In this document: piece after piece, positions 61,111-64,000 of the stretch
Layout of the letters: every line of letters starts with the position of its first letter
How positions within the stretch are numbered: position 1 is the first letter of the stretch
Assembly: GCF_042242105.1 (NCBI RefSeq)
Contig: NC_092013.1
Span: 2,785,987 to 2,849,986 of the forward strand
DNA: 64,000 bases
DNA from: Pempheris klunzingeri
Lineage: Eukaryota > Chordata > Actinopteri > Acropomatiformes > Pempheridae
Direction: 5' to 3'
Notes under the pieces: generated by a model
Seen by the model: the letters and a program-made list of their open reading frames with translations, nothing else
What the model was told of the DNA's origin: nothing
The model's database searches: none
Program-made: the position numbers and the translations under genes

Positions 61111-64000
61111 AACCAGGGTGGTGGGGCTAAGCAATCGGGATGTGATGCTTCCATCCAAGATCCACCTTCCTCTCCAGACCCAGGGCCGGTGGCAGCAGGC
61201 CGACCCTCACCCATTGAGGTCATATAACACAACCTCACAGGAGCTTTTATTCTATCTTCTCAAGCATTTTGTTCCTGATAAATTCATGTTATTGTTTTCT
61301 GTTTCTGTTTTAATTAGTGTGTGTTTTTTTTTTTTTTAGATACCAATGAATTGGGTCAAAAACACCCAGCTCTGATAATGTTTTTTATCAAATTTGGCAG
61401 CCATTTCTTAATTATCTTCCTGATGACCTTCCTGGTCTGCTACAAAAGGGACGTCCTTCCTTTGTTTTTACAAGTAAATGATGAGCTTTGTAATGATATT
61501 CGTTTGCTGTGTATCTTGTTATCAGGGAAGGAAAGGGAGGAAGTATAGATGATAATAATGTAATCCATGTGTTGGTATGTGATGACCTTGTGCGCTGATT
61601 GTAGTCCTTGTCTCTCTTTATTGCAATCTGTATACTTGATTGGATGGATCTTGTGCTGACTGGTTCCTTATTTTGTTCTGTTATTTAAAAATAAAAAATT
61701 ACTTAACACCCAGCTCTGCTGAAGCAGTGTTAAAAGACAAGGTTCTGATCTAAAGCAGCACACAATATCAGGTTTGTAGGGGCACCTCAGTCCTGTTGAA
61801 GATTTCCTATCCTAAAGTATTTTTTTATTTGTTTTCCACAGTGTGCAGATTACCTGGAACTTTCCTAAAATGAATAATAACTTGTTTCTATTTCAGATTA
61901 CATTAATTACATAATTAACTATATGTTTTTGGTGGTGCACGGTGTTTAACACTGTTCACTCACAACAAGAAGGGGTCTCCCACAGTCCAAAGACATACAG
62001 GTTATGTTAATTAGTCCCTCTAAAGGTGAATAATTGTCTGTCTCTGCCCCACCGCCCCCCCCCAGCGGCCATGAAGGATAAGCAGAGTAGATAGTCGATG
62101 GATGGATGGACAACGTTTGGAGAACAAATAAATTAACATCATGTTTCTTGCAGCAGTTTATTTGATCCCTGCAGGTCTACTGCAGGACGGAGGGAGGAGA
62201 TAACGATCACAGAGTCAGTCACTTCTTTTAAATGACCTCTTAAAACCCATTTTTACAGACTTCTATGTGATGTTGTCTTGGTCATGTTTCTATCATTGTT
62301 TTTATTATTGTTCTTATTCTTTTACTCTAATGTACTTTTTTTAATGTTTATTTCTTCTCTTGCTCCCTCTCTCGTCTTTTTCTTTTTGTTTTAATACTAA
62401 CATTAATCCTTACTTTTGTTTGGCCTCACTAATATTATTATTATTATTATCATTATGGACAGGATGGCTTGTAGCAACAGCCCCAGTAGGCCAAATTCCT
62501 GCAGCCATCTCCAAGTCCACAAGACACGTGGTGACAAACGGCTGCTCCACTGCTCCACAGTCAGGCCCCTGATGAGCACACCCTCCAGTTCATCATTTTA
62601 AAAATGGGAACCACCACCCTGATCTGCCGACCTCCATGTGACACCTCAGAGACGACCTCCATGTGACACTGCAGAGACGACCTCAGAGACCTCTAACAGG
62701 GATTTGGTTGAGGCTTCTGGAAATTCTCCCGTCTGTTGGTCAGGTTCAGGAAATGCTCTTTCCACTACCTGATAATATCTCAGCAGCTCTTCTTCTGCCC
62801 TGCTGAAAACACCCTGACCCAAGGCTCCTCTCTCCAGCCCTGTAGCCATATGATTGTTCCTGAACGTATTCCACACCTGACATATATCATCATACTCAGA
62901 ATTAACCATGCACAGTATATGAAAATGCAGCCTGCGGGATGGATTGCATGCGTTTCTTCATGGATTGTCTTCAGCAGTGAAAAGTAACTGAGTATGTTTA
63001 CTCTGGTACTGTACTTAGATCGGTTATAATTGATGTTTTCTCAGAATAACAATGTATTAAATGACAAAAGCTACTTCCAGCTCATTGTCTATCTGTCCAA
63101 CCCACAGCTCCACTGTATCGCTACACTCTCTCTGCTCTCATGGTGTCATTGTCAGCAGCAGCAGCAGCAGCAGGCAGCTGTTTCCAGAGGAAAAAAGCTC
63201 TAAAAACCCACTTCACGCTACCCATCAGCACAAAACAGCAGACGGACACAGTTAGGGACTAGCTGCTGAACATAGTGGAGCATTTAGCAGCTAAAGAGCC
63301 AGATGTTTCCCTCAGGAGCTGGTGGAGACCAAGAAACAGAGCTAGGAGAGATTAACACAGTGAGCTGCTGCTGACTGCAGAGACGGGATAATTCTGTGGG
63401 TTCATCACTACCAGCATCCTTTTTTTTACACTTTCATTGATTACAGCTGCTTTAAGTACATATTTCAAACAATACTCAATTTTACAGGTACTTTTGGGGT
63501 TTTATTTATTTGTCAAGTGGAGTAAGTATTTTTTATACTGCTACGCAAGGATCTAGATCATTCTTCTCTGGATGTGTATGTGTGTTATGTTTTGTGTTTG
63601 AGGCTGCAAATATTTAATATCTCATATACTCATATAGTGTTTGTCAGCATCGCAGCACATCATCTAATCAGAAGAAACCAGCTTTTAGGAAACTAAAGCC
63701 GTCACCCTCCTCGAACCTCACTCGGGGAATCATTCGATAATCAGGACCTGCTCCCTCCTCATGCTTCCATGTACTGTATGTAGGTCTACTGGTATTCAAT
63801 ATTTCAGAGATCACATCCCAACAAGTTCCCATTTATCATCATGTACAGTATGCATCTTTTTCTTTTTTTTTTTCTGCTGAGCTGACTAGTTGACAAGCAC
63901 AGAAGCCTCGTAAAGAAAGCATCAATCATGCAAATCCTCTCTGGGGACCGGCCTGTCTCTTAGCACACTCTGCTCACTCACCATAATCAATAACCCACCA
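61111..64000. other. Intergenic DNA with small repeats
   Basis: No gene is seen. A degenerate LINE/SINE tail with (GGAT)n end lies at 61975-62110, and an old repeat with T-rich tail at about 62215-62400. A partly duplicated GACCTCCATGTGACAC unit lies at 62628-62690 and a short (CAG)n at about 63155-63172. Confidence 0.5.

Noticed and set aside
62646..62909. 87-codon open frame on the - strand
   Set aside because: Looks protein-like in parts, but has no splice sites, no family match and overlaps a local duplication; kept as unannotated.

Overview
The window comes from a ray-finned fish, probably a percomorph teleost. Genes are split into short exons with GT/AG borders, introns carry CA/GT microsatellites, Tc1/mariner elements and LINE2-type fragments, and all recognisable proteins have vertebrate orthologues. 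I rebuilt exons by hand, requiring GT/AG borders, a continuous reading frame and agreement with known family sequence. No tool was run.

Layout: (1) 1-3.0 kb, + strand: the last coding exon and 3' UTR of a group III metabotropic glutamate receptor, best match grm7. (2) 3.67-9.2 kb, - strand: a complete traip gene (RING E3 ligase of replication stress), 15 coding exons plus a non-coding first exon, 450 aa. (3) 10.2-17.2 kb, + strand: complete mon1a (Rab7 exchange-factor subunit), 520 aa. A 700-bp pyrimidine microsatellite runs into the splice acceptor of its first coding exon. (4) 17.3-23.4 kb: repeat-rich spacer with a 2.8-kb array of 46-bp units and a dead 1.5-kb Tc1 element with both terminal inverted repeats. 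(5) 23.5-33.1 kb, + strand: an intact 13-exon gene of 985 codons. Its product has zinc-knuckle-like motifs, a tyrosine-recombinase (Crypton/phage-integrase type) fold with most catalytic residues kept, an acidic region built from repeated phase-1 exons, and a C-terminal Myb/SANT-like domain. (6) 33.8-52.5 kb, + strand: complete mst1r (RON-type receptor tyrosine kinase), 20 coding exons, 1378 aa, with a probable non-coding first exon at 33.8-33.95 kb. (7) 52.5-64 kb: no gene found; old repeats plus a few stretches that look like non-coding regulatory DNA.

TRAIP, MON1A and MST1R are also neighbours on human 3p21.31, so this is an old syntenic block. The recombinase-like gene sits between mon1a and mst1r and is the most unusual item here. 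The genes do not form a pathway: traip acts in DNA repair, mon1a in endosome maturation, mst1r in MSP/HGF-like signalling, and grm7 at synapses.
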